Positions 5,350 through 5,833 of a DNA stretch of 5,833 nt are shown in pieces. Under the pieces are notes generated by a model. The model was not told where the DNA came from. It saw only the letters and a program-made list of their open reading frames with translations, and searched no databases. Source of the DNA: DATLCI01 sp046714215 (lineage in GTDB: Bacteria > Acidobacteriota > Terriglobia > Terriglobales > Acidobacteriaceae); the NCBI GenBank assembly GCA_046714215.1, contig JBKKBM010000056.1, forward strand, positions 1 to 5,833. Reading direction: 5' to 3'. Positions within the stretch are counted from its first letter, which is position 1, and the number at the start of each line of letters is the position of its first letter. The translations under genes were made by a program, and so were the position numbers.

Positions 5350-5357
5350 ATCATAGC
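5350..5357 (-). promoter_or_regulatory. extended -10 promoter box placing transcription start on the yggS GTG
   Basis: On the - strand TGCTATGAT covers 5358-5350: a TG-N extension and TATGAT, five of six consensus bases. With the usual spacing the first transcribed base is G5343, the first base of the GTG start codon. No -35 match is visible (the expected place reads GCCGCC). Absence of any Shine-Dalgarno sequence agrees with a leaderless mRNA. Confidence 0.5.
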
Positions 5358-5405
5358 AAGAGTGGGCGGAGCGGCGGCGGGGAGGGAGATGCGGCGGGGC
5401 ATTTG

Positions 5406-5440
5406 TAATCTGGTAATCGGGTAATTGAGTAATTGAAAAG
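5406..5440. repeat. TAAT four-unit tandem repeat, copy 2
   Basis: The units are TAATCTGG, TAATCGGG, TAATTGAG and TAATTGAAAAG, matching the array at 604-637 unit by unit and in the same orientation. Confidence 0.7.
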
Positions 5441-5448
5441 CAAAGGCT

Positions 5449-5492
5449 AACGCGGAGAGGCGGAGAACGGAGACACAGAGACACCGAGAAAG
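5449..5492. repeat. ACGCGGAGAGGCGGAGA-type purine-rich repeat
   Basis: The tract starts AACGCGGAGAGGCGGAGAA and goes on with CGGAGACACAGAGACACCGAGAAAG-like units, a loose six- to eight-base GGAGA/CAGAGA periodicity. It directly follows a TAAT array, as the related tract at 651-684 follows the array at 604-637, so the two families may travel together. Confidence 0.6.
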
Positions 5493-5511
5493 ACAAATCC
5501 GGGAAAAGGAT

Positions 5512-5540
5512 CGGCCAGCGGAGGAGTGCTCCACTGGCCG
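5512..5540 (-). terminator. possible intrinsic terminator after the right-edge gene
   Basis: CGGCCAGCGGAG (5512-5523) and CTCCACTGGCCG (5529-5540) form a 12-base stem with one mismatch (5519/5533) and a five-base loop. Read on the - strand the stem is followed by ATCCTTTTCCC, giving a short T-run. It lies about 130 bases after the stop of the gene ending at 5669 and upstream of the yggS promoter, as a transcription boundary would. The four-base T-run is weak, so this may be only a structured repeat. Confidence 0.45.
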
Positions 5541-5583
5541 GATGTCTTAACGGAAGCTAAAAGCCAAGAGCTAAAGGCCGAGC

Positions 5584-5667
5584 GAGGGTAGAGATTTCTC
5601 GCTGTGCTCGAAATTAAAACGTAACCGACAGCCGACAGCCCAAAGCCGATAGCCAAGCGCCGATAGC
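5584..5667. repeat. hairpin-containing dispersed repeat, copy 2
   Basis: Positions 5584-5626 match 955-997 at 39 of 43 bases, including the ATTTC/GAAAT palindrome (5594-5614). The tail is longer than in copy 1, with repeated AGCCGACAG, AGCCGATAG and CGCCGATAGCG units (about 5627-5667). As with copy 1, on the - strand it begins within a few bases of a stop codon, here the TAA at 5671-5669. Confidence 0.75.
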
Positions 5668-5668
5668 G

Positions 5669-5833
5669 TTATTTCTTTTCCCCGCCCGTCGTTTCCAGTG
5701 GCTTGCGCGCGAAGTGGAAGAGCGAATAGCCCAGCACGATGAACATGAGTACTGAGACCCAGTCGTGATGGAGGAAGCTCAGGAAGCCATCTTTATTGAA
5801 CTGCACGGTGCCGGGTTTGATAAGGCTCCAACG
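5669..5833 (-). CDS. C-terminal end of an unidentified membrane protein, 5' part outside the window
   Basis: The - strand is open from the window edge to a TAA at 5669-5671, giving 54 residues. The visible part begins RWSLIKPGTVQFNKDGF, is followed by one hydrophobic segment (about DWVSVLMFIVLGYSLFHF, residues 24-41), and ends with a charged tail ARKPLETTGGEKK. This suggests an integral membrane protein whose last helix is followed by a cytoplasmic positively charged tail. I do not recognise the family. No internal ATG gives a sensible short gene, since the only one is within the helix, so the start must lie further right. A candidate terminator follows at 5540-5512, so it is probably transcribed apart from yggS. 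Confidence 0.6.
   Translation of the reverse strand, partial: RWSLIKPGTVQFNKDGFLSFLHHDWVSVLMFIVLGYSLFHFARKPLETTGGEKK

Larger units (their letters stand above)
5344..5668. other. 325-base gene-free region upstream of yggS
   Basis: The gap between the right-edge membrane protein gene and yggS has no credible gene. From right to left on the - strand it contains the hairpin repeat (5584-5667), an AAGCTAAAAGCC-type tract (about 5554-5580), a strong hairpin with a short T-run (5512-5540), an ACGCGGAG array (5449-5492), a TAAT array (5406-5440), a G-rich stretch of the + strand (about 5360-5400) and the yggS promoter. Short frames through it are translations of repeats. Confidence 0.7.

Noticed and set aside
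4520..5424. Long + strand frames opposite yggS
   Set aside because: They are shadows of a strongly supported gene and start in repeat DNA.
5344..5496. In-frame N-terminal extension of YggS by 51 residues
   Set aside because: It is translated from repeat DNA, matches no YggS N-terminus, and crosses the predicted promoter; the GTG at 5343 gives the expected family start.

Overview
The window looks like chromosomal DNA from an environmental, GC-rich bacterium, most likely an acidobacterium (Koribacter/Solibacter-like). I base this on the gene families present and on gaps between genes filled with short repeats of kinds I remember from such genomes. No database search was run, so the phylum is an inference. 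I see no phage, transposase, CRISPR, tRNA or rRNA gene.

Layout. At the left edge is the 3' part of a GNAT acetyltransferase gene on the + strand (1-594). All other genes lie on the - strand. Read in their own direction, from high to low coordinates, they are: the 3' end of an unidentified membrane protein gene (5833-5669); a YggS/PLPBP pyridoxal-phosphate-binding protein (5343-4624); a DUF167/YggU protein with a probable frameshift (4391-4119); a POT-like (peptide transporter family) MFS transporter (4115-2835); an M24 Xaa-Pro peptidase (2622-1456); a four-helix membrane protein resembling DUF6677 (1456-1022); and a 65-residue two-helix membrane protein (885-688).

How the genes fit together. 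YggS and YggU (DUF167) are neighbours in many bacteria, often with YggT between them; here YggT is absent from the gap. The transporter start follows directly on the DUF167 end, and the peptidase stop overlaps the start of the DUF6677-like gene. Side by side, a POT-like transporter and an Xaa-Pro peptidase suggest uptake and cytoplasmic cleavage of proline-containing di- or oligopeptides. The YggS and peptidase genes each have an extended -10 box so close to the start codon that the mRNA would have no leader or almost none.

Intergenic DNA. The larger gaps (595-687, 886-1021, 2623-2834, 4392-4623 and 5344-5668) hold short repeats: a four-unit TAAT array, purine-rich ACGCGGA arrays, a hairpin repeat found directly after two stop codons, a multi-hairpin element, and an inverted pair of CCACCACGAAGG-type repeats. 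The most useful single observation is the DUF167 frameshift: adding one base to a run of six T (4178-4183) restores the family's normal C-terminus. Nothing here amounts to a clearly new biological system.
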